Source: Nocardiopsis alba DSM 43377
GTDB taxonomy: Bacteria; Actinomycetota; Actinomycetes; Streptosporangiales; Streptosporangiaceae
NCBI RefSeq assembly: GCF_000341225.1
Contig: NZ_ANAC01000026.1
Span: 18,952-82,951 of the forward strand
Reading direction: 5' to 3'
Length of the DNA: 64,000 bases
The position numbers were made by a program, and so were the translations under genes. A model generated the notes under the pieces. The model was given only the letters and a program-made list of their open reading frames with translations, had not been told where the DNA came from and made no database searches. Below are positions 8,568-16,694 of this stretch, in pieces. Each line of letters opens with the position of its first letter. The first letter of the stretch is position 1.

Positions 8568-9551
8568 CTATCGATCCAGGAGTGCCCGCAGCTCGTCGAC
8601 GGTCAGCCAGGGCCGGGACACGTGGATCATCCGATGGCAGTTGGCGCACAACAACGCGAGGTCCTCGAGACGGGTGACGCTCTCTCCGATGTGGTGGAGC
8701 GGGACCACATGGTGGACCTCGATGTAGTCCTTGCCGCGGGGGCCATAGGTGGCACCGAAGTCGAAGCCGCAGGCCTCGCAGGCGATGGGCCGGCCCTCGG
8801 CGCGGGTCCGGTCGATCTTCTTCTTCCGGAGGCCGCGGTCGCGCTCTCGGGCGTAGTGCTTACGGATGAGCAGACGCCCCTCGGGGGCGCTGATGTCCTC
8901 GTCCGCCTCCTCCTCGAAGGCAGGGAGCCCTGCCAACTCCCCGGAGCGCACACCGCGGCGGATGTTCTCCGCGGCGTTCCTCATGCGTCGGGGCTCGTCG
9001 AGGAAGGCCCACATGATCTCGGCGTCGCGGGCGCTGCCGTTGGTCTTCTTCGTGTCCCGATCGGGGTGCTCGTTGAGGATGTTGTCGGTCTTGAGCCTGA
9101 CACTGTTCGGGGAGCGGAAGCCCACCGGTCTTTTCTCTCGGGGATGGAGGGGGAGACGCTGGAGCAGCTCGGAGAGCGCGATCACCTCGGAGCGGGTGGT
9201 GTCCAGGGTCTTCCATCCATGCTCGACCAGAAGGTCGCACGCCAGGATCAACTCGTCCCAGGCCCAGGGGATGCTCGGGGTCGAGCGGACCTCGAACCCG
9301 AGTTCGCGGAGCCGTTTCTCGATGTCGGCTCTCCCACCCGGGAGTTCGGAATCGTAGGGGAGTCGCCCCGTGGCGTACTTGTGGGCCGCATGGAAGACGG
9401 CCTTGGGGTCGTAGGTTCTGTCGTCGTGCGCGAGGGCGTAGGAGGAGGTGAGCCTGAACCCGTAGGTGTCGAGGAAGGCCTCCCGGCCGAGTGCGTCGTA
9501 CTCGGCGATCGCCTTGAGGACCGCGTCCGCGGTGATGTCTGCCGGACCCAT
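8568..9551 (-). CDS. HNH endonuclease with ScoMcrA-like N-terminal domain; putative type IV restriction enzyme
   Basis: A 327-aa protein. Residues 1-85 (AVLKAIAEYDALGREAFLD, YDPKAVFHAAHKYATG, LRELGFEV) resemble the N-terminal head domain of ScoMcrA-type restriction proteins. The C-terminus is an HNH nuclease with a zinc site (CEAC and CANC) and catalytic EVHHVVPLHH and CHRMIH segments. The middle (FRSPNSVRLKTDN, ARDAEIMWAF) looks like a DNA-target reader. No methyltransferase is adjacent, which suits a modification-dependent enzyme. TAGGCT lies 6 nt before the ATG (probably leaderless). It sits next to tRNA-Ser, a common integration point, but no integrase is present. Confidence 0.75.
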   Translation of the reverse strand: MGPADITADAVLKAIAEYDALGREAFLDTYGFRLTSSYALAHDDRTYDPKAVFHAAHKYATGRLPYDSELPGGRADIEKRLRELGFEVRSTPSIPWAWDELILACDLLVEHGWKTLDTTRSEVIALSELLQRLPLHPREKRPVGFRSPNSVRLKTDNILNEHPDRDTKKTNGSARDAEIMWAFLDEPRRMRNAAENIRRGVRSGELAGLPAFEEEADEDISAPEGRLLIRKHYARERDRGLRKKKIDRTRAEGRPIACEACGFDFGATYGPRGKDYIEVHHVVPLHHIGESVTRLEDLALLCANCHRMIHVSRPWLTVDELRALLDR

Positions 9552-9605
9552 GCCGTCAGCCTAGAGACGAGGGGTGACAGCGTCTCCCCTCCCCGGGGTA
9601 ACGAA

Positions 9606-9638
9606 GAAGGGCCGTTCGTCGGTGACGAACGGCCCTTC
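9606..9638 (-). terminator. Terminator of tRNA-Ser
   Basis: Perfect 15-bp inverted repeat (GAAGGGCCGTTCGTC and its complement) with a 3-nt loop, directly downstream of the tRNA in its direction of transcription. Confidence 0.8.
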
Positions 9639-9643
9639 GGGCG

Positions 9644-9732
9644 CGGAGGGTGTGGGATTTGAACCCACGAAGCCCCGTCAAGGACTTGGTGCTTTTCAAG
9701 AGCACTGCACTCGGCCGCTATGCGAACCCTCC
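9644..9732 (-). tRNA. tRNA-Ser (anticodon TGA)
   Basis: An 89-nt class II tRNA. The 7-bp acceptor stem is GGAGGGT/ACCCTCC with discriminator G, as serine tRNAs require. The anticodon loop CTTGAAA sits in a GTGCT/AGCAC stem and gives anticodon TGA (reads UCA, and UCG by wobble). A long variable arm (CCTTGACGGGGCTT region) and the T arm GTGGGTTCAAATCCCAC are present. CCA is not encoded. Confidence 0.96.
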
Positions 9733-9813
9733 TGGGGGAGAGTGACTCTCCGCCAGACATGGTAGCCCACGGGTGCGTCGGGGGCATCGGGGTGTCAGGG
9801 GTGGCGCATTGTG

Positions 9814-9829
9814 GTTACTCGTGAGTAAC
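9814..9829. promoter_or_regulatory. Palindromic operator GTTACTC-GT-GAGTAAC
   Basis: Perfect 7-bp inverted repeat with a 2-nt centre. It overlaps the -10 box TAACAT (9826-9831) of the thioesterase gene, so a bound protein would block transcription. Palindromes of the TTACTNNNNAGTAA type occur before fatty-acid metabolism genes controlled by TetR-family regulators in actinobacteria; assignment to such a regulator is inference. Confidence 0.6.
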
Positions 9830-9838
9830 ATGTGTGGC

Positions 9839-10306
9839 ATGGAGAAAATGGACGCCGCGACGGCGGAAATGGTCAAGACCGGGTTCCTCGACTCGGTTCC
9901 CTTCGCGCGCACCCTCGGGGTCACCTTCACCGACCTGGACCACGGTCGCGCCGTCATGCGGCTGCCCGATGACGCGGCCCACCACAACCACGTCGGCGGT
10001 CCCCACGCGGGCGCCATGTTCACCTTGGCGGAGTCCGCCTCCGGCGCCATCGTCATCGGCACCTTCGGAGACCAGCTGAACCGCGCGGTCCCGCTCGCGG
10101 TCAGTGCCGAGATCCGCTACCTCAAACTGGCCATGGGCGACGTCACCGCCGAGGCCGTCCTCGGACGCCCCCGTGAAGAGGTCGTCGCCGAACTCGACGA
10201 GGGCCGGCGTCCCGAGTTCCCCGTCGACATCGAGCTGCGTACCGACGACGGCACCGTCACCGGCCGCATGACGGTCCTGTGGACCCTGCGGCCGAACAAG
10301 AAGTAG
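9839..10306 (+). CDS. PaaI/DUF4442-type hotdog thioesterase
   Basis: A 155-aa single hotdog-fold protein. HNHVGGPHAGAMFTLAESASG forms the central-helix region with the Asn/His/Gly residues typical of PaaI-like acyl-CoA thioesterases. RYLKLAMGDVTAEA is the following strand pair. It probably hydrolyses an acyl- or aryl-CoA. ATG 9839 is used because TAACAT ends 7 nt upstream (probably leaderless); a further ATG follows three codons later. The palindrome over its -10 box suggests repression, probably linked to fatty-acid or CoA metabolism. Confidence 0.85.
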   Translation: MEKMDAATAEMVKTGFLDSVPFARTLGVTFTDLDHGRAVMRLPDDAAHHNHVGGPHAGAMFTLAESASGAIVIGTFGDQLNRAVPLAVSAEIRYLKLAMGDVTAEAVLGRPREEVVAELDEGRRPEFPVDIELRTDDGTVTGRMTVLWTLRPNKK

Positions 10307-10314
10307 GAGCGCTC

Positions 10315-10344
10315 CGGTCGGACCCCTCCTGCGGGGTCCGACCG
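10315..10344 (+). terminator. Terminator after the thioesterase gene
   Basis: Perfect 12-bp stem CGGTCGGACCCC/GGGGTCCGACCG with loop TCCTGC. Confidence 0.8.
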
Positions 10345-10415
10345 TGTCCCGCCGATTGTCGTTACCCCTGGGTACGTTGACCTCGAAAGGCATCAGCCGA
10401 AGAGGAGGTCGCGCG

Positions 10416-11570
10416 GTGAGACTACGAGTGGATCGTGACGCGTTCGCCGAGGCGGTCACATGGACTGCTCGGGCCCTCCCGGCCAGGCACGCGGTACCCG
10501 TGCTCGCCGGGATGCGCATGGAGCTGTCCGAGGACGGTTCCGCCCTGCGCCTGTCCGGGTTCGACTACGAGGTCTCCACGCGGTCCTCGGTCGAGGTCCT
10601 GTCCGAGGAGGGCGGCGCCGTCCTGGTGCCCGGACGCCTGCTGGCCGAGATCGTCACCAACCTCCCCTCCGGCTCGGTGCGTATCGAGACCGACGGCCCC
10701 AAGGTGCGGATCGAGGGCGGGGCCGCGAGGTTCACGCTCATCACCATGCCTTTGGAGGACTACCCGGAGCTGCCCGGGATGCCCGACGCGGTCGGTTCGG
10801 TGGCCTCGGACGCGTTCGGAGCCGCGGTGCGTCAGGTGACCCCGGCCGCGAGCAGGGACGACACCCTGCCGATGCTCACCGGCGCCTATCTGGACCTCAC
10901 CGGTGACACCCTCAAGGTGGCGGCCACCGACCGTTACCGGATCGCGGTGCGCGAACTCCGGTGGCGGCCCCTGGACCCGGGAATCGACACGTCCGCGCTG
11001 GTTCCCGCCCGTACCTTGGCGAACACGGTGAAGGGTCTGATCGGCCGTTCCCACGTGGACATCGCTCTTTCTCCGGCAGAGGCGGCCGAGGGCGGGGGGC
11101 TTTCTCCGGGTGAGGGGATGATCGGGTTCGCCAATGGCGACCGTCGTACCACCACCCGGCTGATCGACAGCGACTTCGTCAAGTACGAGACCTGGTTCCC
11201 CACCGAGTTCTCCTCACGGGCGGAAGTGCCCGTCACGTCATTGGTGGAGGCGGTCAAACGCGTCGCTTTGGTGGCGGACCGAAACACCCCTCTCCGGCTT
11301 GCTTTCACGGAGGGTGAAGTCGTTCTGGAGGCCGGTTCCGGGGAGGACGCCCAGGCGATGGAGGCCATTCCGGTGTCCTTCGAGGGGGACCCGATCAGGC
11401 TGTCCTTCCGCCCCGACTACCTCATCGACGGGCTGGCCGGGGTGGAGAGCGCCACCGCCCACCTGAACTTCACGCGACCCACGAAACCGGCCGTGTTCAC
11501 CGACGTTCCTGAGAAGGAGGGGGAGAAGCCGGTCTTCCGCTATCTCGTGCAGCCTCTGCGTGCCGTGTGA
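10416..11570 (+). CDS. DNA polymerase III sliding clamp paralogue (DnaN-like)
   Basis: A 384-aa protein with the three repeated beta-clamp domains (about 1-120, 125-250, 255-384). It matches canonical clamp length and pattern: FAEAVTWTARALPARHAVPVLAGM, VAATDRYRIAVRELRW and RVALVADRNTPLRLAF. The main dnaN normally lies beside dnaA, recF and gyrB, none of which is here, so this is probably a second clamp gene. GTG 10416 has AGGAGG 7 nt upstream. It is followed by an unusual cluster of DnaA boxes and a DUF2786 gene. Dimer-clamp function is inferred from fold similarity only. Confidence 0.9.
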   Translation: MRLRVDRDAFAEAVTWTARALPARHAVPVLAGMRMELSEDGSALRLSGFDYEVSTRSSVEVLSEEGGAVLVPGRLLAEIVTNLPSGSVRIETDGPKVRIEGGAARFTLITMPLEDYPELPGMPDAVGSVASDAFGAAVRQVTPAASRDDTLPMLTGAYLDLTGDTLKVAATDRYRIAVRELRWRPLDPGIDTSALVPARTLANTVKGLIGRSHVDIALSPAEAAEGGGLSPGEGMIGFANGDRRTTTRLIDSDFVKYETWFPTEFSSRAEVPVTSLVEAVKRVALVADRNTPLRLAFTEGEVVLEAGSGEDAQAMEAIPVSFEGDPIRLSFRPDYLIDGLAGVESATAHLNFTRPTKPAVFTDVPEKEGEKPVFRYLVQPLRAV

Positions 11571-11608
11571 CCTGCGTCTTCTTGACTTTCGAAGGGCTCC
11601 GTCCACCG

Positions 11609-11767
11609 TTGTGCACAAGTTATCCACAGGCTGCCCTCCGAGGCTGTGGACAACTCCGGGTGATCACCCTGTTCGAAGAGGCGGGTCACCCCGGGAAAGG
11701 GCTCGTATTTCCCCTTTGACAAGGGAGAATCGAACTCTCCGCCAATCTGTGCACAGCCTGTGGATAA
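11609..11767. promoter_or_regulatory. Cluster of five DnaA boxes
   Basis: Between the convergent DnaN-like and DUF2786 genes lie TTGTGCACA (11609), TTATCCACA (11620), TGTGGACAA (11645), TGTGCACAG (11748) and TGTGGATAA (11759). Two are exact matches to the classical TTATCCACA box, one to TTGTCCACA, and two differ by one or two bases. Five in 159 bp far exceeds chance in such GC-rich DNA. No AT-rich unwinding region is evident. Confidence 0.75.
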
Positions 11768-11781
11768 CTCGGGGTGAGGGT

Positions 11782-12618
11782 CTATTCGCCCTCGGCCAGA
11801 GTGGACGTCCCGCCACTGGTCACAGGGGTCTCCAGACCCAACTCCGCCTGACGCCCCCGCCGGTATCCGGCCCGGTATCCGGCGGCGCTGTGAGTGCGTT
11901 CGGGGCGGTGTTTGCGCAACTGCGGGAACTGCTTGTGGAACTCCTCGTTGACCCGGTGCAGGTCGTCTCGGAGCACCAGTTCGGCCCCGCGCTTCGAGTT
12001 CTCGCCATCACCGTCGGTCACCCCTCCGGCGCCGGTTTCGGGCGAGACCGTTTCCTGGAGGCGGGCGCGGAACTCGCGAATGCGCTCGGCCACCGCCTGC
12101 CCGTAGGCGCGAACGAAGGAACGGTAGTAACGCTTGCGCTCGGTCTCCAACTCGGAACGCGTGTAGTTGCGCAGTTCCCTGATATCGGAGACGTGCGTCG
12201 AGCTCATGAACCTCGCAGACGCCTCCATCTGCATGGAGATCGACGGCATGAGCATTCGCAGCGCTTCCAGCGCGTTGGTCGTGCCCACCAGGATGATGGT
12301 GCGGTCCGTGTTCTCGGAGGAGTTGCCTCGGACCGCGGACTGGCAGCCGTAGGCGGCCGCGATGTCGGCCAGGGCCTTCACGCGGGCCTTGCCGTGGCCG
12401 CCCACTCCGGAGACGGTGTAGTCCATGCGGCTGATCGCGTCCGGCTCCTCGCCCCGCTCGACGCGGGCCTCGGCCTCGGCGATCGCGTGGCGGGTCATGA
12501 GCTCGGCGGCCTTGGCGGTGAACGCCTGGCTCTCGGCATCGGTGACCGCGGGGTCCTCCGCCATGCGAAGGAGCCCGCGGACCCGCTCGACCATCTTCTG
12601 ACGGGCAGCTTCAGTCAT
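11782..12618 (-). CDS. DUF2786 domain protein
   Basis: A 278-aa protein. Residues 1-45 (VRGLLRMAEDPAVTDAESQA, FTAKAAELMTRHAIAEAE) are the DUF2786 domain, found in actinobacteria and their phages. A middle domain (YTVSGVGGHGKARVKALADI, IILVGTTNALEALRML) and a C-terminal GYRAGYRRGRQAELG segment follow. The biochemical function is unknown. It converges on the DnaN paralogue across the DnaA-box cluster, which hints at, but does not prove, a DNA-related role. No strong ribosome binding site is visible before ATG 12618. Confidence 0.8.
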   Translation of the reverse strand: MTEAARQKMVERVRGLLRMAEDPAVTDAESQAFTAKAAELMTRHAIAEAEARVERGEEPDAISRMDYTVSGVGGHGKARVKALADIAAAYGCQSAVRGNSSENTDRTIILVGTTNALEALRMLMPSISMQMEASARFMSSTHVSDIRELRNYTRSELETERKRYYRSFVRAYGQAVAERIREFRARLQETVSPETGAGGVTDGDGENSKRGAELVLRDDLHRVNEEFHKQFPQLRKHRPERTHSAAGYRAGYRRGRQAELGLETPVTSGGTSTLAEGE

Positions 12619-12808
12619 CGGCGCCGGTCGTCTCCCCTAGGTGAGTGTCGTGGTCCCGTCCCCGGGCGGAAACAACGAGCCTAAGCCCTCTTGTTCCCCA
12701 CCACCATCACGGAGCCCGGTGGATCGCCTCGGCGCCCGTCCGTGCCCGCCTCTCCCGCTCGCGGCGGCCCTGGTCTCCAGGCCGCCGAAAGGGGAGGACG
12801 GGGGCTAG

Positions 12809-13098
12809 GGAGTGTTTTTTGGATGCTTTCGCCTGGCATCGGCGGAGCCGATCCTCGGCGAGCGGTCGCCGGGCGATCTCTCGCCGGACGACGAGCGAAG
12901 GTGCCCCTACTGTGCCCTGCTACGCAGGATCGCACAGCGGGGGCCCGCCCGGGTTCGGCTGTCCTCATCAGTGTTTGCTTCGAATGGGCGGCGCCGCGAG
13001 AGGAAGCCAGGCCCCGTGTGAAGCACCGCGCGCGTCAGCGCGACCGTTGAGGGTGGTGGTGGGTGACGGCGCGGGAGGAATGATCCAAAAAGCACGAC
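12809..13098. mobile_element. MITE-like element (290 bp) with terminal inverted repeats and CTAG duplication
   Basis: The ends are imperfect 16-nt inverted repeats: GGAGTGTTTTTTGGAT at 12809-12824 and GTCGTGCTTTTTGGAT read inward from 13098 (13 of 16 match). Both are bordered by CTAG (12805-12808 and 13099-13102), which fits the 4-bp YTAR target duplication of IS5-type transposases. No transposase frame lies inside. The interior has hairpins, including one at 12904-12942 (CTGTGC/GCACAG and CTGC/GCAG arms). The right CTAG supplies the stop codon of the neighbouring gene. The rest of the gap, 12619-12808, shows nothing else. Confidence 0.55.
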
Positions 13099-13536
13099 CT
13101 AGTTCTTGTCGCCGACCACGGCCGCGACGACGCCGATGATGAGCCACAGCATCAGGCCCACGCCCAGACCGGCGAAGGCCGCGCCGAACAGACCGCTGAA
13201 GATCGCGAAGCTGCCGATCACGGAACCGATGTAGGAGATCACGGCGGTGGCGCCGCCGCCGAGGATCGCCGGAGCGCTCGCATAGCGGAACGGGTAGGTG
13301 GCGGCCCAACGGCGCCCTCGCCGGTCGCCCTTCTTGCTCATCACGCCGCCGATACCGCCGATCAGCGCGAAGAAGAAGATTCCGGTCGTGACCGCACCGG
13401 GGATACCGGCAAGCCCGAAGTTCATCAGGAAGGAGAGGGCGCCCGCCACCGAGCCGCCCACGATCGAGGCGCCCCACGGCCAGATCATCGTCGCCGAGGC
13501 GACGGGAGTGAATGCGTTACCGCGCTCCAGCGTCAT
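13099..13536 (-). CDS. Small integral membrane protein, four predicted TM segments
   Basis: A 145-aa hydrophobic protein with TM segments near residues 22-45, 48-68, 90-110 and 113-140 (FGLAGIPGAVTTGIFFFALI, LGVGLMLWLIIGVVAAVV). A cytoplasmic basic loop, SKKGDRRGRRW, lies between TM2 and TM3. I do not recognise the family. ATG 13536 has GGAG 8 nt upstream; GTG 13542 is less well spaced. Its TAG stop lies within the CTAG that borders the MITE-like element, so the insertion left the protein intact. Confidence 0.7.
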   Translation of the reverse strand: MTLERGNAFTPVASATMIWPWGASIVGGSVAGALSFLMNFGLAGIPGAVTTGIFFFALIGGIGGVMSKKGDRRGRRWAATYPFRYASAPAILGGGATAVISYIGSVIGSFAIFSGLFGAAFAGLGVGLMLWLIIGVVAAVVGDKN

Positions 13537-13737
13537 GTTCACAGCTCCAGTCGAATCGCGTGGCCTCCGCGCTTCGCGGGACCCTCCCCACCAGGATGGG
13601 GTGTCGAGGCCTCCCGCGCATCAGGGCCTGTCCCTGACTTACCCCGGAGTCGACGCCCTGGCACCCGACATCCTTGAGGAAGCCGACACGTGCCCGGCCG
13701 AAAGCCGTCTTCGAGACGCCTCGGATGGGGACAACGA

Positions 13738-14265
13738 TCAGAAGGCCCCGGAAGTGCCCGCCGTTCCGGTGTTCTCGTGTTCCCCTTCGTCCCGGGGGGA
13801 CGCGCCCAGGTCGGCGCGCAGTTCCGGCCAGGCGGAACGGAACGCCGGGAGGAGGGGAAGGGACTCGGTCGTCTCCAACGGGATCCAGCGGATCTCCTCG
13901 CTCTCCGAGTTCCCGGCACGGAACGGGGTCAGGGCCGGGACACGCAGGAGGAAGGTGTCGTACCGCCATACGGACAGGTCGTGTTCGTGTCGAGCGAGTA
14001 CCGTGTAGCCGTCGAGGTCTCCGTCGACCTCTTCGCGGAACTCGCGGACGGCGGCCTCGAGGGGACTCTCGTCCCTGTTGCGCGCCCCGCCGGGGATCCC
14101 CCAGGTGCCTCCCATATGGGTCCACCCAGCACGGTGTTGGAGCAGTACATGCCCACCACCGGCCTCATCGGTGGCGTACAACAACAGCCCGGCGGCGCCG
14201 TAGAGCCCCCACCTCTTGGAACCGTCGGGCAGCGTCACCCAACCGTTTCCGTCACCCTCCTGCAT
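13738..14265 (-). CDS. NUDIX hydrolase
   Basis: A 175-aa protein with a Nudix box from GARNRDESPLEAAVREFREE (about residues 62-85), matching GX5EX7REUXEEXGU except for Asp in place of the late Gly. Such enzymes hydrolyse nucleoside diphosphate derivatives. The substrate is not predictable. ATG 14265 follows GGAGGG by about 6 nt. It is transcribed divergently from the membrane protein at 14368, with a DnaA-type box (TGTGGACAA, 14319-14327) between them. The C-terminal tail is acidic and low in complexity. Confidence 0.88.
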   Translation of the reverse strand: MQEGDGNGWVTLPDGSKRWGLYGAAGLLLYATDEAGGGHVLLQHRAGWTHMGGTWGIPGGARNRDESPLEAAVREFREEVDGDLDGYTVLARHEHDLSVWRYDTFLLRVPALTPFRAGNSESEEIRWIPLETTESLPLLPAFRSAWPELRADLGASPRDEGEHENTGTAGTSGAF

Positions 14266-14367
14266 CAGGCCCTCCGATCGAGCGATCTCCTCCGGCCCAC
14301 GATCTCCCACCGCGGACCTGTGGACAACGGGATTCGAGATCGCGAACCCCACTAATCTTTTGAACCT

Positions 14368-15714
14368 ATGGCCCCCTTGACCTCTTCCGCAGCCCGTCTC
14401 CCCGTCTACACGCTCGGCCTGGTACGTCGCCACTGGGCTCCGCTGTTGTGCGTGTACACCGGTGGAATGTTGCTCCACGCCCTGATCATGCGTGGTCTGG
14501 TGGCGTTCAACGACGTCGAGCCCGCTCTCGCGCTGTCCGGTCTGGGATTGACCCTCCTGATCACCCTGGTCACCTTCGTGGTGATGTTCCAACTCCTGCG
14601 CCCCGGGCTCCCCCTCGTCGACTCCGAACTCAACGCGGAGATCGTACGGCGTAACAAGCGGAAAGGTTTCGCGGAACGGGAACGTCGGGTCGTGGACGGT
14701 GTCGCCCTCGCGATCATGCCCTTCCTGCTCTTCTACGGGGCCTGGGGGCTCTTCGAGGAGCAGTACAACACCTACAGTGTCGACCTGCTCAACACCGGCG
14801 GTGTCGAGGCCTTCTCCGCGCCCACCGAGATGGCCTGGTTCGGCATGCCCCTACTGGTGGCGTGCTCGGCATGGCTGCTGCGACGGGTGTGCGGGCACTT
14901 CTACAAGACGGGGCGCAACCCGGTCCTGGGCATCCTCACCGCTCTCTTCGAGGGCGTGTGGATGTTCATGGTCGTGTTCTCCATCGGTGTCCTCATAGGG
15001 CTCTGGAACGATTGGATCGGCAGCCGGGTCCTCTGGGTGTCGGTGGAGCTCTCGATCACCCGGGGCATCGACGGCTTCGGCGACCTCATCGACGTTCCGA
15101 ACCTGTCCCTCGGGGTCTCCGCGGCCTTCGCCGCGCTCTGGGCCACGGTCAAGGAGGGGTTCATCGGGCCGATGCTGTGGCTGACCATCACCGCCGTCGT
15201 GTACCGGGCCCAGATCGACGATCACGACGCGCTCTTCGAGGAGCGCCGGGGCGGTGGCCGGTTCGGGGCCGCGGTCAACCGCACCGCGAGGTTGAGCCGG
15301 ATCTTCGGTAAGCACGCCGACTCCGACTTCCGTGACAAGTTCACGCCCTGCCTCAACGCCGTACGGTTCGTGCTCGGGGCCGGTCCGGTGTTCTACCTGA
15401 CCTTCTGCCTCTACTTCGTCCTTCTGGACCTGGTGTTCAGCAGGCTGCACCGGGGGGCCCTCGTGCTCCTGGAACGGACGGGGGAACCGAACGAGGTGTG
15501 GCTCTGGACCCAACCGGTCGACTTCGTGATGACCGCTCTGCACATGCTGCTCCGGCTCTGCCTGTTGGCGGCGACCTTCGAGATCGCCCTGCGCAAGGCG
15601 GAGGAGACCAGTGTGGGACGGCACCTGTGGAGGGTCGCCGGGCACGCCGTGCCCACGCCCGAGGCCCGAGGCCCGGTCCGAAGAGGGACGGGCCCCGGTC
15701 GAGGCGCCCACTAG
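14368..15714 (+). CDS. Multi-pass membrane protein of unknown function
   Basis: A 448-aa protein with about eight hydrophobic segments, for example LTLLITLVTFVVMFQLL, VALAIMPFLLFYGAWGLF, VWMFMVVFSIGVLIGLW and PVFYLTFCLYFVLLDLVF. Large polar loops (ELNAEIVRRNKRKGFAERE) alternate with them. I recognise no transporter or enzyme motif. TAATCT (14353-14358) lies 9 nt before ATG, so transcription may be leaderless. Its stop codon overlaps by 4 nt the end of the convergent gene 15711-16694. A link with the three anchored proteins next door is possible but unsupported. Confidence 0.75.
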   Translation: MAPLTSSAARLPVYTLGLVRRHWAPLLCVYTGGMLLHALIMRGLVAFNDVEPALALSGLGLTLLITLVTFVVMFQLLRPGLPLVDSELNAEIVRRNKRKGFAERERRVVDGVALAIMPFLLFYGAWGLFEEQYNTYSVDLLNTGGVEAFSAPTEMAWFGMPLLVACSAWLLRRVCGHFYKTGRNPVLGILTALFEGVWMFMVVFSIGVLIGLWNDWIGSRVLWVSVELSITRGIDGFGDLIDVPNLSLGVSAAFAALWATVKEGFIGPMLWLTITAVVYRAQIDDHDALFEERRGGGRFGAAVNRTARLSRIFGKHADSDFRDKFTPCLNAVRFVLGAGPVFYLTFCLYFVLLDLVFSRLHRGALVLLERTGEPNEVWLWTQPVDFVMTALHMLLRLCLLAATFEIALRKAEETSVGRHLWRVAGHAVPTPEARGPVRRGTGPGRGAH

Positions 15715-16694
15715 GAAGTGGTGTCCATGGGCTCGATGTCGAAGACCAGGGCCTCCGGGGCCGGCCGGGTCGAGTCTCCGGTGGTGGTGACGCTCACCTC
15801 GAACCGGAGCTCCTCCGCCACCTCCTCGGGGACCAGGTAGGACACCAGGAAGGTCTGTTCCGTGCCGCCTCGGACCGGCCGCATCGAGCCGTCGGTGCAA
15901 CCACCGGACGTGTTCCCGGGGTCTCGGGACAGACCTCGGTCGCCGTATTCGAGAGTGGGCTCCCAGGATCGACCCTCGCCGTCCAGGGCGCGGAACCGGC
16001 AGTAGGCGCCCAGCAGTTCGCCGGCCTCGTCGTCCCGGGGGGTGACCCGGAAGCCGATGTCGACCAGCTCCACGCCTTCGGGGGGCGGGGGCTGCCCTCC
16101 CAGGACGCCGACCACGTAGACGGCCGCCAGCCACTCGCTACCGACCAGGGAGGCGGTGTCCTCCCCCTCCACGAGCCGGGCCTCGGGACGGACACGGCCG
16201 TTCTCGCGGGCCTCGTCGAGCTCGCTCAGGTACGGCCAGCCGACCATGACGGGGAAGAGCACCAGGAGGGCGGCGACGTAGGGCAGGTGCAGCCGTTTCC
16301 ACAGCGGCAGTCCACGACGCGGTCGGCCGGAGCGGGGCCGGGGCGCGCTCTCGGGGCGTCGGTGGGAGCGGTGTCCGTGCCCGAGAGGAGCCCGGCGCGG
16401 GTCCGGCCTCGTCCGGTCCCACCCCGGCCCTGACGGCGGCCCGTACGGCCCCGGGGCCCCGGGTGGAGGAGGAGTGGGTCCCGGGCCGCCACCGTGACGG
16501 CCGCGAGGCCCTCGGGGTACGGGAGGTGTTCGAGGATCGGGCGCGGCCGGACGCCCGCCCATGGGTGCGGGTCCGGCCGGAGGGCGGTCCCCGGGCCACC
16601 GCTGTGATGGAGGCGGCCCCTGGGCCGGAGGGGGAGGGAAGACCTCTCGACCCGGGCGGAAGGGGTCCCGACGGCGAGGATCATTCGGATGCAT
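15711..16694 (-). CDS. Single-TM protein with Pro-rich cytoplasmic region (operon gene 3)
   Basis: A 327-aa protein. Residues 1-135 are extremely rich in Pro, Gly and Arg. One TM segment follows (YVAALLVLFPVMVGWPYL, about 140-160), then an extracytoplasmic domain with two Cys in GAYCRFRAL and SGGCTDGS that could form a disulfide. Strands such as VELVDIGFRVTPRDDEAGELL and EELRFEVSVTTTGD recall DUF4352-like beta domains. ATG 16694 overlaps the upstream gene by 14 nt and has GGAAGG 6 nt before it, so translation is probably coupled. Function unknown. Confidence 0.7.
   Translation of the reverse strand: MHPNDPRRRDPFRPGREVFPPPPAQGPPPSQRWPGDRPPAGPAPMGGRPAAPDPRTPPVPRGPRGRHGGGPGPTPPPPGAPGPYGPPSGPGWDRTRPDPRRAPLGHGHRSHRRPESAPRPRSGRPRRGLPLWKRLHLPYVAALLVLFPVMVGWPYLSELDEARENGRVRPEARLVEGEDTASLVGSEWLAAVYVVGVLGGQPPPPEGVELVDIGFRVTPRDDEAGELLGAYCRFRALDGEGRSWEPTLEYGDRGLSRDPGNTSGGCTDGSMRPVRGGTEQTFLVSYLVPEEVAEELRFEVSVTTTGDSTRPAPEALVFDIEPMDTTS

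Noticed and set aside
11570..11782. Canonical oriC
   Set aside because: No dnaA, recF or gyrB nearby and no AT-rich unwinding region, despite DnaA boxes and a DnaN-like gene.
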